64,000 nucleotides of DNA from positions 62,001-126,000 of the forward strand of contig NZ_JAVRHO010000001.1 of the NCBI RefSeq assembly GCF_031846515.1. Direction: 5' to 3'. The notes beneath the pieces were generated by a model. It worked only from the letters and a program-made list of their open reading frames with translations, ran no database searches and was not told where the DNA came from. Positions 27,568 to 36,964 of the stretch are shown here, piece by piece (position 1 is the first letter of the stretch; every line of letters begins with the position of its first letter). The position numbers and the translations under genes are program-made. The stretch is from Autumnicola lenta. GTDB lineage: Bacteria > Bacteroidota > Bacteroidia > Flavobacteriales > Flavobacteriaceae.

Positions 27568-29031
27568 TTATTCAGATCGCTCCGAAAATATCTTAAATCC
27601 TTCTTCTATCCCTTTATGATCAATAAGCTCCAGGGCAGATGCAACTTTTTCCGTCAATTGTGGAACTTCGGTCAGATCTCTATCCCAAAAATTGCCATTT
27701 TTGAGTACCCTCTCCGAAATTTCATTGTAGTTATTTAATTCCCATGCCTGTTTTAATTCAGATGTGGTTTTTTCATCGTCTTTTACGGGCAGAATTTCAC
27801 CATTCCACTCCCCTTTGTAAAACCTTATTAAACAAGCAAACGCAAAGGTAAGGCGCAAGGGTAATCGATTGTACTTTTCCTGAAAAGTAAGAAGACTTGG
27901 CAGGACTCTAACCTTAAATTTAGAAATGGAATTAAGCGCAATGCTTGAAAGCTGATGTTTAATAAACGGATTCCTAAACCTGTCAAAAACTTCTTCAGCA
28001 AAGGAATTTAATTCTTCTTCTGAAAGTTCAAGAGTAGGATTTATCTCTTCAAATACAGCTTCACTAATGAATTTTCCTGTGAATTCATGATCTACAGTTT
28101 CCTTAACGGTTTCATTTCCATAGAGAATAGAGAAAGGCACCATCGTAGTATGGGCACCATTTAAAATACGTACTTTTCTAGTTCTGTAAGGCTGTAAATC
28201 GTCAACAATAAGAATATTTTCATCTATTTTATCAAAAGGTATTTTAGACTTCAGCTTCTCATCTCCTTCAATTACCCATAACAAAAATACTTCAGCAGAC
28301 ACGATTAATTTATCCTCCTGCTCCAGCTTCTCCTGGTAAGCATCGATATCATCCTTTGGGTACCCGGGAACTATCCTGTCTACAAGAGTATTATGAAAAT
28401 CGTTATGATCTTTAATCCAGCTAATGAATTTGTCCTCCAGTTTCCATAGCGACGCATACTTCAAAATGATTTCATTAAGAGCGTCTGCATTGTAGTTTAT
28501 AAGTTCGCAAGGAATTATGCTAAGACCCTTGTCTTTAGCTCCATTAAAATGCTGAAACCTTTTGTAAAGCAAAGCAGTTACCTTTGCCGGAAAACTGCTG
28601 TGCGGGTATCCTTCCAGAGTATCATTTTCATCAAAGGCAATCCCGGCTTCAGTCGTATTGGAAATTAAAAATTCCAGTTGTTCTTCTTTTGCCAGATCGA
28701 GGTAAACCTGATAATCTTCATACGGATTAATCCCTTTCTGAATACAGGATATGGTCTCCTGTTCCTGGATTTCTTTGCCTTTTTTTATACCTTTCATAAA
28801 AAGGTTGTAAAGGCCATCCTGTTCATTCAGAATATCTACCATACCAACGGCTAACGGCTGAATAACTGCCACCCCTGCATTAAAGTCGGCTTTTTTATTA
28901 AGCTTATCGATAACATAATCTACAAACGCCCTTAAAAAATTCCCTTCTCCATATTGGATAACTTTTATAGGTAATTTCTTAGTAATGCCTGCAGTCTCTC
29001 TGTTTAAGCTTTTCTTTTTTATTTTTTCCAT
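27568..29031 (-). CDS. uxaB: Tagaturonate reductase (altronate oxidoreductase) UxaB
   Basis: 487 residues, long-chain polyol dehydrogenase family. It reduces D-tagaturonate to D-altronate with NADH. The N-terminal YGEGNFLRAFVDYVI, central ILNGAHTTMVPF and the catalytic-domain KFKVRVLPSLL segments are those of UxaB. An AATCGATT word at 27863-27870 lies inside this gene but probably reflects codon sequence. It sits between the TRAP genes and uxaA in the same direction. Confidence 0.92.
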   Translation of the reverse strand: MEKIKKKSLNRETAGITKKLPIKVIQYGEGNFLRAFVDYVIDKLNKKADFNAGVAVIQPLAVGMVDILNEQDGLYNLFMKGIKKGKEIQEQETISCIQKGINPYEDYQVYLDLAKEEQLEFLISNTTEAGIAFDENDTLEGYPHSSFPAKVTALLYKRFQHFNGAKDKGLSIIPCELINYNADALNEIILKYASLWKLEDKFISWIKDHNDFHNTLVDRIVPGYPKDDIDAYQEKLEQEDKLIVSAEVFLLWVIEGDEKLKSKIPFDKIDENILIVDDLQPYRTRKVRILNGAHTTMVPFSILYGNETVKETVDHEFTGKFISEAVFEEINPTLELSEEELNSFAEEVFDRFRNPFIKHQLSSIALNSISKFKVRVLPSLLTFQEKYNRLPLRLTFAFACLIRFYKGEWNGEILPVKDDEKTTSELKQAWELNNYNEISERVLKNGNFWDRDLTEVPQLTEKVASALELIDHKGIEEGFKIFSERSE

Positions 29032-29049
29032 TTTACAATATCATTTTAA

Positions 29050-30339
29050 TTATTCAAATAGACTTGGAAGCCATAGGGTAATTTCTGGTATAAAGGTTAC
29101 TAGCAGCAATACGATAAACATAGCCACATATAACGGCAAGAGGGGTTTTATTACTTTCTGAATAGTTGTGTTTGCAACACTTACCCCTATAAACAAAACA
29201 GCACCCACAGGTGGTGAACAAAGCCCCACACAAAGGTTCATTACCATCATTATTCCGAAATGAACAGGATCTACACCCAATGCAACTACCACAGGCAGAA
29301 AAATAGGCGTAAAAATTAGAACCGCCGGAGTCATGTCCATAAAGGTTCCAACAAAAAGCAGTAGTAAGTTGATGATAAGCAGAATTACAAATATATTATC
29401 GCTCAGGCTTAACAAACTATCACTAACAGCCTGAGGTATATTTTCATATGACATTACCCAGGACATACTCATTGATGTTGCTATAAGCAACATTACAATT
29501 GCTGTTGTACCTACCGACCCAAGAAAAACACTGTATAAGCTACTCACCTTCAACTCCCGGTTTATAAAGGAAAGTATTAAAGTATATAGTACTGCGATTC
29601 CTGAAGCTTCTGTTGCAGTAAAAATACCTGTTACTATTCCTCCTATTACGACTACCAATAGCAGTAAGCTGGGAAAGGCATGCAGAAAAGTTGTCATTAT
29701 ATGTTTAAAACTACTTCGTTCACCAGCAGGATATTTCTTCTTTTTGATCCAAACTGCAGCCACGAGCATTAAAGCAAGTCCCATTAAAATTCCCGGAAGA
29801 TATCCTGCCAGGAATAAAGAAGCAATAGAAACACCTCCACTGGCAAGGGAATAAACGATTAGCACATTGGATGGCGGAATTACCAACCCCGTAGTGGACG
29901 CTGTAATATTAACGGCCGCTCCAAATTCGTTTGAATAGCCCTCTCGTTTCATAGCCGGACCTAAAATTCCTCCCATCGCTGAAGTGGCAGCCACTGCAGA
30001 TCCAGAAATTGCTCCAAACAACATAGCGGCAATTACATTTACATAAATTAATCCACCTGGAAGCGCCCCCATGAGCGCTTTGGCAAAATCAATAAGTCGG
30101 TTGGCTATACCTCCCTGGTTCATAATTTGGCCGGCCAGAATAAAGAGCGGAATGGCCAGCAGGGAAAAACTATCCAGACCGGTAGCCATTCGCTGTGCAA
30201 CAGTAGTAAAGGCAGCTAAAGAATCGATAGATGCCAGGATGGTGAGTATACAGGAGATACCAATAGACCAGGCTACCGGAACTCCAATCGCCAAAAGGAC
30301 AACAAAGGATACTACGAGAATTAAAACCTCTGACATCAT
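29050..30339 (-). CDS. TRAP transporter large permease (DctM type)
   Basis: 429 residues, about 12 hydrophobic segments. Family motifs such as FTGIF near the middle, SLLAIPLFILAGQIM near residue 55 and PPSNVLIVYS near 155 match the large TRAP subunit. It couples sodium flow to solute import. It overlaps the small subunit by four bases. Given its position among galacturonate genes it probably imports galacturonate or an oligouronate. Confidence 0.92.
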   Translation of the reverse strand: MMSEVLILVVSFVVLLAIGVPVAWSIGISCILTILASIDSLAAFTTVAQRMATGLDSFSLLAIPLFILAGQIMNQGGIANRLIDFAKALMGALPGGLIYVNVIAAMLFGAISGSAVAATSAMGGILGPAMKREGYSNEFGAAVNITASTTGLVIPPSNVLIVYSLASGGVSIASLFLAGYLPGILMGLALMLVAAVWIKKKKYPAGERSSFKHIMTTFLHAFPSLLLLVVVIGGIVTGIFTATEASGIAVLYTLILSFINRELKVSSLYSVFLGSVGTTAIVMLLIATSMSMSWVMSYENIPQAVSDSLLSLSDNIFVILLIINLLLLFVGTFMDMTPAVLIFTPIFLPVVVALGVDPVHFGIMMVMNLCVGLCSPPVGAVLFIGVSVANTTIQKVIKPLLPLYVAMFIVLLLVTFIPEITLWLPSLFE

Positions 30340-30803
30340 ACTAAATATTTTTTCGGATAAATTATTTCATTTACTTTATAGTAAATAACCAGTATGCCAC
30401 TTAACGGAACCACGATGTAAACGAAAGAAAGTGGTAAATTAAGAGCTGCAGAATACTGCCCAAGCAGGTAATTTACATAAACAAGATTCCCTCCTCCTAT
30501 AACCAAAACAGTTAAGCTGAACAGGATGATGAGAATATTAATTCCAATACGTAGCCTCACTCTGTTTACCGGACTCAGTTTTGGAGGTAAAATATCAATA
30601 GCCAAATGAGTTTGCTGTCCCGAAGCATATGCTGCTCCTAAAATTCCAATCCAGATAAAAAGGTAACGAGACAATTCTTCTGTAAAAGAACTTGCCGAAT
30701 CAAGTAAGTAACGGGAAAAAACCTGCCATAATACAGACAATACCATTAGAACCATTAGAAGAACCAAAATACCTCCTAAGGTTTTATCCATTTTTGTTTT
30801 CAT
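30336..30803 (-). CDS. TRAP transporter small permease (DctQ type)
   Basis: 155 residues with four hydrophobic helices (about 10-30, 45-65, 85-110 and 125-148). The RYLFIWIGILGAAYASGQ motif and preceding FSRYLLDSASSFTEEL are typical of DctQ. It stabilises the large subunit and completes the membrane complex. Located between the binding protein (4-base gap) and the large subunit (4-base overlap). Confidence 0.9.
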   Translation of the reverse strand: MKTKMDKTLGGILVLLMVLMVLSVLWQVFSRYLLDSASSFTEELSRYLFIWIGILGAAYASGQQTHLAIDILPPKLSPVNRVRLRIGINILIILFSLTVLVIGGGNLVYVNYLLGQYSAALNLPLSFVYIVVPLSGILVIYYKVNEIIYPKKYLV

Positions 30804-30807
30804 TAAT

Positions 30808-31788
30808 TTAATTTAAAGATTGAATAGCTTCAATTACTTCTTTCATTTCAGGGTTCTCCTTAAACTCTTCATACATTGGCTGTACCTTTTCTTTGAATGC
30901 ATCTTTATCTGTTTCGATAACCTTTACGCCAGCCTTCTGTATTTCCTCGAGTGCCTCCAGCTCTGCCTCACGCCAAATCTCCTTTTCAAATTCTGAAGAT
31001 TCCATAGCAGCTTCCTTTAACCAAACTTGTTCCTGTTCTGAAAGACTATTCCATACAGGAGTTCCTATAACCAGTATATCCGGCAAGGCCGTGTGTTCAT
31101 CCAGGACAAAATATTTACATACCTCATAATGTCTTGAAAGGTAAAAGCTGGGTAAATTATTTTCTGCACCATCAACTATCCCCTGTTGTAGAGCGGTATA
31201 TAGCTCCCCCCACGCAATAGGAGTAGGCGATCCTCCTAAGAGTTTCACCATATTTATAGCGGTCTGACTTTCCATTACCCTAAGCTTGAGCCCTTCAAGA
31301 TCTTCAGGGCTATCAATCGGGGTTTTACTATAAAAACTACGGCTTCCTGCATCGTAGAAGGTGAGACCTTTTAGCCGTTTATCGATGCTGGCATTTAAGA
31401 AATGTTCTCCAATTTCTCCCTCCAGAACATTAAAACGGTGTTCACGATCTTTGAAAAGGAATGGTAATCCGAATACTTTTAGTCCGGGTGCAAAATTTTC
31501 CATCACTCCGGTAGACACTTTTGTCATCCCCAGGCTTCCAATCTGAAGCAGCTCCAGGGATTCTCGTTCAGACCCTAACTGCTGACTCGGATAAATATCC
31601 AAAAGCATTTTTCCGTCTGACTTTTCTTTAAGACGGTCGCCCATAAAAACCATAGCCTTATGAACCGGATGACTAACATCAAGACCATGCCCAAGTTTTA
31701 TCACTCGTGTGTTTCCATCTTTTTCGCAGCCTGTCAGCAATAATGCCACCAGTACAACAAGAAATGAAGCACTCATGCTACTTCTCAT
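30808..31788 (-). CDS. TRAP transporter solute-binding lipoprotein (DctP type)
   Basis: 326 residues. A lipobox, VALLLTGCEK, follows the signal sequence, so the protein should be membrane-anchored on the periplasmic side. The body has the DctP pattern: LGHGLDVSHPVHKAM, YPSQQLGSERESLELL, and FYDAGSRSFYSK followed by LEGLKLRVMES, where a conserved Arg binds the carboxylate of the ligand. This supports an acidic sugar as substrate. First gene of the P-Q-M set, 24 bases after the kinase gene. Confidence 0.92.
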   Translation of the reverse strand: MRSSMSASFLVVLVALLLTGCEKDGNTRVIKLGHGLDVSHPVHKAMVFMGDRLKEKSDGKMLLDIYPSQQLGSERESLELLQIGSLGMTKVSTGVMENFAPGLKVFGLPFLFKDREHRFNVLEGEIGEHFLNASIDKRLKGLTFYDAGSRSFYSKTPIDSPEDLEGLKLRVMESQTAINMVKLLGGSPTPIAWGELYTALQQGIVDGAENNLPSFYLSRHYEVCKYFVLDEHTALPDILVIGTPVWNSLSEQEQVWLKEAAMESSEFEKEIWREAELEALEEIQKAGVKVIETDKDAFKEKVQPMYEEFKENPEMKEVIEAIQSLN

Positions 31789-31812
31789 ATTTTTATTTTT
31801 TTGCTGTATTTA

Positions 31813-32838
31813 TTATCTTTTAATCCTTCCACTCACATTACCATTCACTACCTCCTCCACTTCCTCGACACTTACCAGATTGGCATCTCCCACATGTGTG
31901 TGTTTTAAAGCACAGGCTGCATTGGCAAAATTAAGTACATGTTGATCATCAAAGAATTGCAACCCATATAATATTCCGGCTGCATAGGCATCACCTGTTC
32001 CTATCCTGTCCACAACATCCCTTACTTCCAGTTCTTCACTTTGTAAATATTTCTCTCCGGTCCAGGCACGCCCATAAACTTTTTGCCATGAGGAACTTAC
32101 ACTGGTCCGCACTTTATCAAATATTTTCTTAATCGAAGGATGAGCAGTAATAAGTGCTTTACTGGCAGCAACAAAGCCTTCTTCATCAAAAGCATAATCA
32201 GACTCCAAAATTTCGTTAATTTCATTAACACCACCAATAAACACAGAGGAAAGATCTATGAGTTCTGATAAAACATCATTACTTTTCCGGCCATAGTTCC
32301 AGAGATTACTCCGATATGCGGGATCTGTTGTTACAGTGATCTTCTTCTCCCTGGCGATTTCCAAACCTCTTTTTAAGGTTTGATAAGCACCCTCTGAAAC
32401 TGCAGGAGATATTCCTGCCCAGTGAAAATAATCTGCATCTTCAAGAATATTTTCCCAATCAACACTCTCGGGGGTAATATTGGCAAAGGAACTATGAAGT
32501 CTGTTATAGGAAATCTGGCTGGAACGCATTGCAGATCCTACCTCGAGAAAATATATTCCCAATGGGTGATCTACTTTTTTAACCGCTGAAACGTCAATCC
32601 CAAATTTACGTAAAGCTGCAATTGCAGATTCGCCCACAAAATCTTTAGAAACATTGGTTACATGTTGCACTTCAACTCCCAAATAAGCAAGGGAAGCTGC
32701 CACATTCATTTCTGTTCCTCCAAAAAAAAAGTCCAGATTTGATGCCTGCTGTAATTTCCGGTTTTCAGTAGGGGATAAGCGCATTAACACTTCACCAAAA
32801 GTGACTACTTTTCCTGTATGACTTTTTTTCGTTTTCAC
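31813..32838 (-). CDS. PfkB-family sugar kinase, second KDG-kinase-like paralogue
   Basis: 341 residues. The N-terminal KVVTFGEVLMRLSP and GGTEMNVAASLAYLG and the catalytic DRIGTGDAYAAG identify a PfkB kinase, and it aligns throughout with the kinase at 33621-34661. Substrate is probably 2-keto-3-deoxygluconate. The paralogue has GGGDSF where this one has GTGDAY, so the two may differ in substrate or one may be a spare. A 97-base gap with a hairpin separates it from eda, hinting at different expression of the two kinases. Confidence 0.8.
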   Translation of the reverse strand: MKTKKSHTGKVVTFGEVLMRLSPTENRKLQQASNLDFFFGGTEMNVAASLAYLGVEVQHVTNVSKDFVGESAIAALRKFGIDVSAVKKVDHPLGIYFLEVGSAMRSSQISYNRLHSSFANITPESVDWENILEDADYFHWAGISPAVSEGAYQTLKRGLEIAREKKITVTTDPAYRSNLWNYGRKSNDVLSELIDLSSVFIGGVNEINEILESDYAFDEEGFVAASKALITAHPSIKKIFDKVRTSVSSSWQKVYGRAWTGEKYLQSEELEVRDVVDRIGTGDAYAAGILYGLQFFDDQHVLNFANAACALKHTHVGDANLVSVEEVEEVVNGNVSGRIKR

Positions 32839-32878
32839 TTAGTGTTCCAGATTATAGTATAAGCTTATGCTTATAAAC

Positions 32879-32910
32879 CGGCAATGGACAAGATCAATTG
32901 TCCATTGCCG
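32879..32910. other. Intercistronic hairpin between eda and the second kinase
   Basis: CGGCAATGGACA and TGTCCATTGCCG form a perfect 12-base stem with an 8-base loop, 25 bases after the eda stop on the minus strand. A weaker TATAAGC/GCTTATA repeat follows at about 32859-32876. No strong T run follows either stem, so it may be a partial terminator or an mRNA-stability element. Confidence 0.6.
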
Positions 32911-32935
32911 ATAAAAATTTATATTAATTATTGCA

Positions 32936-33604
32936 CTATTTTTTAAGTCGCTTAATCAACGATAAGGTTTCTTCTACTGTTTTTTGCAGCTTATCAAAAT
33001 CTTTATTTGCCAGAATATCTTTAGAAATTAATTGAGAACCCATTCCCACACAGGTAACTCCAGCATCAAACCAGCCTTTAAGGTTTTCTTCAGTAGGAGA
33101 AACACCTCCTGTAGGCATAATGCTGGTCCATGGACTGGGTCCTTTTACTCCCGTAACAAACTTAGGTCCATAAAGATCTCCAGGAAACAACTTAACTATT
33201 TCACATCCTAATTCTTCAGCGCGGGCAATTTCTGTAAGTGAACCGCAACCAGGAGACCACAATACCTTACGACGATTACACACAATAGCAATATCTTCTC
33301 TCAAAACCGGGGTTACAATAAAATTTGCACCCAACTGCATATAAAGAGACGCTGCTGCCGCATCGGTTATAGATCCTACTCCCAATATCATTCCGGGTAG
33401 CTCCTTAAGAGCATATTTGTTAAGCTCCCCAAATACCTCAAAGGCAAAATCCCCACGACTGGTAAATTCCAGCAATCGGGCTCCACCATCGTAGCAGGCT
33501 TTCAGGACCTTTTTTCCCAGTTCTACATCAGAATGAAAGAACAGAGGAACCATCCCCGATTCTTTCATTACTGACGCTACTTCTAATCTTGTATACTTAG
33601 CCAT
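32936..33604 (-). CDS. eda: KDPG aldolase (2-dehydro-3-deoxyphosphogluconate aldolase)
   Basis: 222 residues from the ATG at 33604, which follows AGAGAAATT and leaves a 16-base gap after kdgK; an upstream in-frame ATG at 33646 would overlap kdgK and is less likely. It cleaves KDPG to pyruvate and glyceraldehyde-3-phosphate. The TIM-barrel motifs are GARLLEFTSRGDF, FIVTPVLRED, WSPGCGSLTEIARA, and CEIVKLFPGD with the Schiff-base Lys; PTGGVSPT binds phosphate. Last step of the pathway, beside both kinase genes. Confidence 0.93.
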   Translation of the reverse strand: MAKYTRLEVASVMKESGMVPLFFHSDVELGKKVLKACYDGGARLLEFTSRGDFAFEVFGELNKYALKELPGMILGVGSITDAAAASLYMQLGANFIVTPVLREDIAIVCNRRKVLWSPGCGSLTEIARAEELGCEIVKLFPGDLYGPKFVTGVKGPSPWTSIMPTGGVSPTEENLKGWFDAGVTCVGMGSQLISKDILANKDFDKLQKTVEETLSLIKRLKK

Positions 33605-33620
33605 AATTTCTCTGTTTCTG

Positions 33621-34661
33621 TTACCTGGAAACACGCCCTGAAGCATCCCCTCCCATTAATTTTTTCACTTCATCAATAGTTGCAAGATTGGCATCTCCTT
33701 TAATCGTATGCTTTAATGCTGATGCAGCTACTGCAAAATTCAAAGCATTCTGATCATCATCAGGATATTGTAATAAACCATAAATCAATCCTGCCATAAA
33801 GGAATCTCCTCCTCCCACACGGTCCACAATATGAGTAATATTGTATTCAGAAGATTTTAACATGGTTTTACCGTCGTAAAGCACTCCGGCCCAGGTGTTG
33901 TGAGAAGCTGAAATAGAGCCACGTAACGTAGTAATCACTTTTTTTGCATTTGGAAATTTTTCCATCATCTGTTGACAAACAGACAAGAAAGCTTCTGCTT
34001 TTACGTTTTCACCCTGAGTAGTAATGTCCAAACCTTCAGGCTTTATTCCAAAATGCTTTTCAGCATCTTCTTCATTTCCTAAAACGATATCGCAATAAGA
34101 AGTAAGTTCTGTCATTATGCCTTCAGGCTCCACTCCATATTTCCACAATTTCGCACGATAGTTTAAATCTGTAGAAACAGTAAGACCTAAATCTTTAGCA
34201 GCTTTTACGGCTTCCAGGCATACATCTGCCGCACCCTGAGAAATTGCAGGAGTAATTCCTGTCCAGTGGAACCAATCTGCTCCATCAAAAACTTCCTGCC
34301 AATTGATCATTCCTTTCTCAATTTCAGCTATGGCTGAATGAGCACGATCATACACCACCTTACTACCACGGTTAACCGCACCGGTTTCCAGGAAGTATAT
34401 TCCCAGGCGATCGCCACCAAATACAATTTTATCTACTCCAACATTCCTTTTACGCATTTCCATTAAGGCACACTCTCCAATATCATTCTTAGGCAAGCGT
34501 GTAACGAAATCTACCGGCACTCCATAATTGGCAAGAGAAACTGCCACGTTAGATTCGCCGCCACCGTATACCACGTCAAAACTGTTTGCCTGAGAAAATC
34601 TTAAAAATTCAGGAGGTGCAAGACGAAGCATTATCTCACCGAATGTCACTACTTTTTTCAT
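33621..34661 (-). CDS. kdgK: 2-keto-3-deoxygluconate kinase
   Basis: 346 residues, PfkB family. It phosphorylates KDG to KDPG with ATP. KVVTFGEIMLRLAPPE and YGGGESNVAVSLANYG form the substrate pocket, and the catalytic Asp is in DRVGGGDSFMAGLIYG. It lies between uxaC and eda, 16 bases before eda, which fits the main KDG kinase of the operon. The paralogue at 31813 shares the start and end motifs (DAS-GR at the C terminus). Confidence 0.9.
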   Translation of the reverse strand: MKKVVTFGEIMLRLAPPEFLRFSQANSFDVVYGGGESNVAVSLANYGVPVDFVTRLPKNDIGECALMEMRKRNVGVDKIVFGGDRLGIYFLETGAVNRGSKVVYDRAHSAIAEIEKGMINWQEVFDGADWFHWTGITPAISQGAADVCLEAVKAAKDLGLTVSTDLNYRAKLWKYGVEPEGIMTELTSYCDIVLGNEEDAEKHFGIKPEGLDITTQGENVKAEAFLSVCQQMMEKFPNAKKVITTLRGSISASHNTWAGVLYDGKTMLKSSEYNITHIVDRVGGGDSFMAGLIYGLLQYPDDDQNALNFAVAASALKHTIKGDANLATIDEVKKLMGGDASGRVSR

Positions 34662-34702
34662 ATTATTCTGGTTGATTATTATAAATTATTTGTCTCTAAC
34701 TT

Positions 34703-36106
34703 TTAAAATTCAAAGTATTCTTTAGCATTGTGGTAACTGATATCTGCAATAGTTTTTCCAACCAACTCCATATCATCAGGTAATTCGCCACTTTCCATTT
34801 CTTCCCCGAACAAGTTACATAAAACTCTTCTAAAATACTCATGCCGCGGGAAGGACAGAAAACTTCTGGAATCAGTAAGCATCCCAATAAAACAACTGAT
34901 AAGCCCCATGTTAGATAAAGCATTCATTTGCCTTTCCATACCATCCTTCTGGTCTAAAAACCACCAGCCGGAACCGAGTTGTACCTTTCCTTTAACACTT
35001 CCATCATTAAAATTTCCGATCATGGTCGCAAAAATCTCATTATCAGAAGGATTAAGATTATAAAGTATCGTTTTGGTAAGCTTGTTTTTTCCGTCTAAGG
35101 TATCTAGAAATTTAGATAAATTTTCCGCCTGACTGTAATCTGCAATAGAATCCCAACCAGTATCGGGACCCAGCTGTGCCAGCATTCTTTTGTTGTTGTT
35201 TCTTAAGGCACCAAGATGAAATTGCTGTACCCAGCCAAATTCGTGGTAAGTCTCACACAGATACAACAAAATAGCTGTCTTAAACTTCTCAGCTTCCAAT
35301 TCTGAAATAGCTTCTCCTTCCCTTCTCTTGCTGAAAATACCAGCAATCTCTTCTTCGGTTAATTTCTCGAAAGACACGTAGTTAAGACCGTGGTCACAAA
35401 GTTTAAAACCGTTAGCATCAAAATATTCAATACGCTTACGAAGCGCTTTTTGCAGATCTTCAAAAGAATCAATCTCCATTTTAGCTACTTCACCCAACTT
35501 ATTGAGGTAGTCATTATAACCTTCTGCCTCGATCATCACAGCCTTATCAGGGCGAAAAGCAGTACTCATTTTAATACTGAAGTCACTTTTTGCCAATTTT
35601 TGATGATATTCAAGGGTATCTATAGGATCTTCAGTAGTGCAAACTGTCTCCACATTCATCTTCTTCAGCAATCCACGAGAGGAAAATTCCGGTTGCTGCA
35701 ATTGTTTATTTACAGCTTCATAAATACGTTCTGCGGAATCTTCATTAAGCAATTCATCAATTCCGAAGTATCTTTTTAATTCAAGATGTGTCCAGTGATA
35801 AAGCGGATTCCTTAGCGTGTACGGAACCGTCCTGGCCCATGCGAGAAATTTCTCCTTATCTGAAGCATTTCCGGTAATATACTTTTCATCCACACCTAAA
35901 GTACGCATAGCACGCCACTTGTAATGGTCTCCTGCCAACCACACCTGAGTAATATTGTCAAAACTGCGATCTTCAGCAATATCTTTTGGAGATAAATGGT
36001 TGTGGTAATCTATTATGGGCTGATCGGCCGAATATTTGTGATAAAGTTCTTCTGCATATCTGTTTTGCAGCAAAAAGTTATCATTTATAAATGTTTTATT
36101 CTTCAT
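34703..36106 (-). CDS. uxaC: Uronate isomerase UxaC
   Basis: 467 residues, amidohydrolase-like family. It isomerises D-galacturonate to D-tagaturonate (and glucuronate to fructuronate). IDYHNHLSPKDIAEDR near residue 32 holds the metal-type His motif; DSRSFLSFPRHEYFRRVLC and the C-terminal ISYHNAKEYF are standard. Cytoplasmic. 41 bases before kdgK, 88 bases after kduD. It feeds both uxaB and uxaE. Confidence 0.95.
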   Translation of the reverse strand: MKNKTFINDNFLLQNRYAEELYHKYSADQPIIDYHNHLSPKDIAEDRSFDNITQVWLAGDHYKWRAMRTLGVDEKYITGNASDKEKFLAWARTVPYTLRNPLYHWTHLELKRYFGIDELLNEDSAERIYEAVNKQLQQPEFSSRGLLKKMNVETVCTTEDPIDTLEYHQKLAKSDFSIKMSTAFRPDKAVMIEAEGYNDYLNKLGEVAKMEIDSFEDLQKALRKRIEYFDANGFKLCDHGLNYVSFEKLTEEEIAGIFSKRREGEAISELEAEKFKTAILLYLCETYHEFGWVQQFHLGALRNNNKRMLAQLGPDTGWDSIADYSQAENLSKFLDTLDGKNKLTKTILYNLNPSDNEIFATMIGNFNDGSVKGKVQLGSGWWFLDQKDGMERQMNALSNMGLISCFIGMLTDSRSFLSFPRHEYFRRVLCNLFGEEMESGELPDDMELVGKTIADISYHNAKEYFEF

Positions 36107-36194
36107 TTGAGGTTGTTATTCGTGATTTATTTTCATTTCCGGAAATATACAAATACACATTTAAGCGATGCCGGAAATTTGGCAATTATTGATT

Positions 36195-36956
36195 TTATCT
36201 GCCCATCCAGCCACCATCTACCAACATAACCGAACCACTCATGTAGTTACTGGCCTGTGATGCAAGAAAAATAACAGGCCCTTTAAAATCTTCAGGCTCA
36301 CCCCATCTTCCTGCAGGGATCCTGGATAAAATGCTTTCACTTCTCTCTTCATTATCGCGAAGGGCTTGAGTATTGTCCGTAGCAATATACCCTGGAGCAA
36401 TTGCATTTACCTGCACTCCTTTGGATGCCCATTCGTTGGAAAAAGCCATGGTTAACTGGCCAATTGCGCCTTTGGAAGCGGCATAACCCGGTACTGTAAT
36501 CCCGCCCTGGAAAGTAAGAAGGGAAGCTGTAAAAATAACTTTTCCGCTACCTCTTTTCAGCATTTCCTTTCCAATTTCCCTGGTAAGAATAAATTGTGCA
36601 TTTTGATTTACCTCAATCACTTTATCCCAATACTCATCAGAATGTTCTGCGGCAGGTGACCTCATTATAGTACCTGCGTTGTTCACCAGAATATCTATTT
36701 GAGAATGCTCAGATTTTACTTTTTCTATAAAAGCATAAAGTGATTTTCTATCTGAAAAGTCACATTGATAGCCCTGGAAAATTCTTCCTTTAGCTTCTAC
36801 AGCTTTACCGATTTCAGAACCTTCAGTTTCCAAAGAAGCTGAAACTCCTAAAATATTTGCTCCGGCTTCAGCCAAAGCTTCAGCCATGGCAAACCCTATT
36901 CCTCTTTTACAGCCGGTTACTAAAGCTGTCTTACCTTCTAAACTAAACATTTTCAT
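36195..36956 (-). CDS. kduD: 2-deoxy-D-gluconate 3-dehydrogenase / DKII reductase KduD
   Basis: 253 residues, SDR. It reduces 2,5-diketo-3-deoxygluconate to KDG at the end of the unsaturated-uronate route. TGCKRGIGFAMAEALAEAGA binds cofactor, NNAGTI follows, the catalytic Ser is in FTASLLTFQGG and Tyr/Lys in PGYAASKGA. The C-terminal MSGSVMLVDGGWMGR is typical of KduD. It starts eight bases after kduI, its pathway partner. Confidence 0.93.
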   Translation of the reverse strand: MKMFSLEGKTALVTGCKRGIGFAMAEALAEAGANILGVSASLETEGSEIGKAVEAKGRIFQGYQCDFSDRKSLYAFIEKVKSEHSQIDILVNNAGTIMRSPAAEHSDEYWDKVIEVNQNAQFILTREIGKEMLKRGSGKVIFTASLLTFQGGITVPGYAASKGAIGQLTMAFSNEWASKGVQVNAIAPGYIATDNTQALRDNEERSESILSRIPAGRWGEPEDFKGPVIFLASQASNYMSGSVMLVDGGWMGR

Positions 36957-36964
36957 ACTTTCTC

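Noticed and set aside
27860..27874. GTAATCGATTGTAC inside uxaB as a further LacI operator
   Set aside because: It is within the coding sequence, far from any promoter, and one half-site differs. Codons for Arg-Leu-Pro-Leu explain it.
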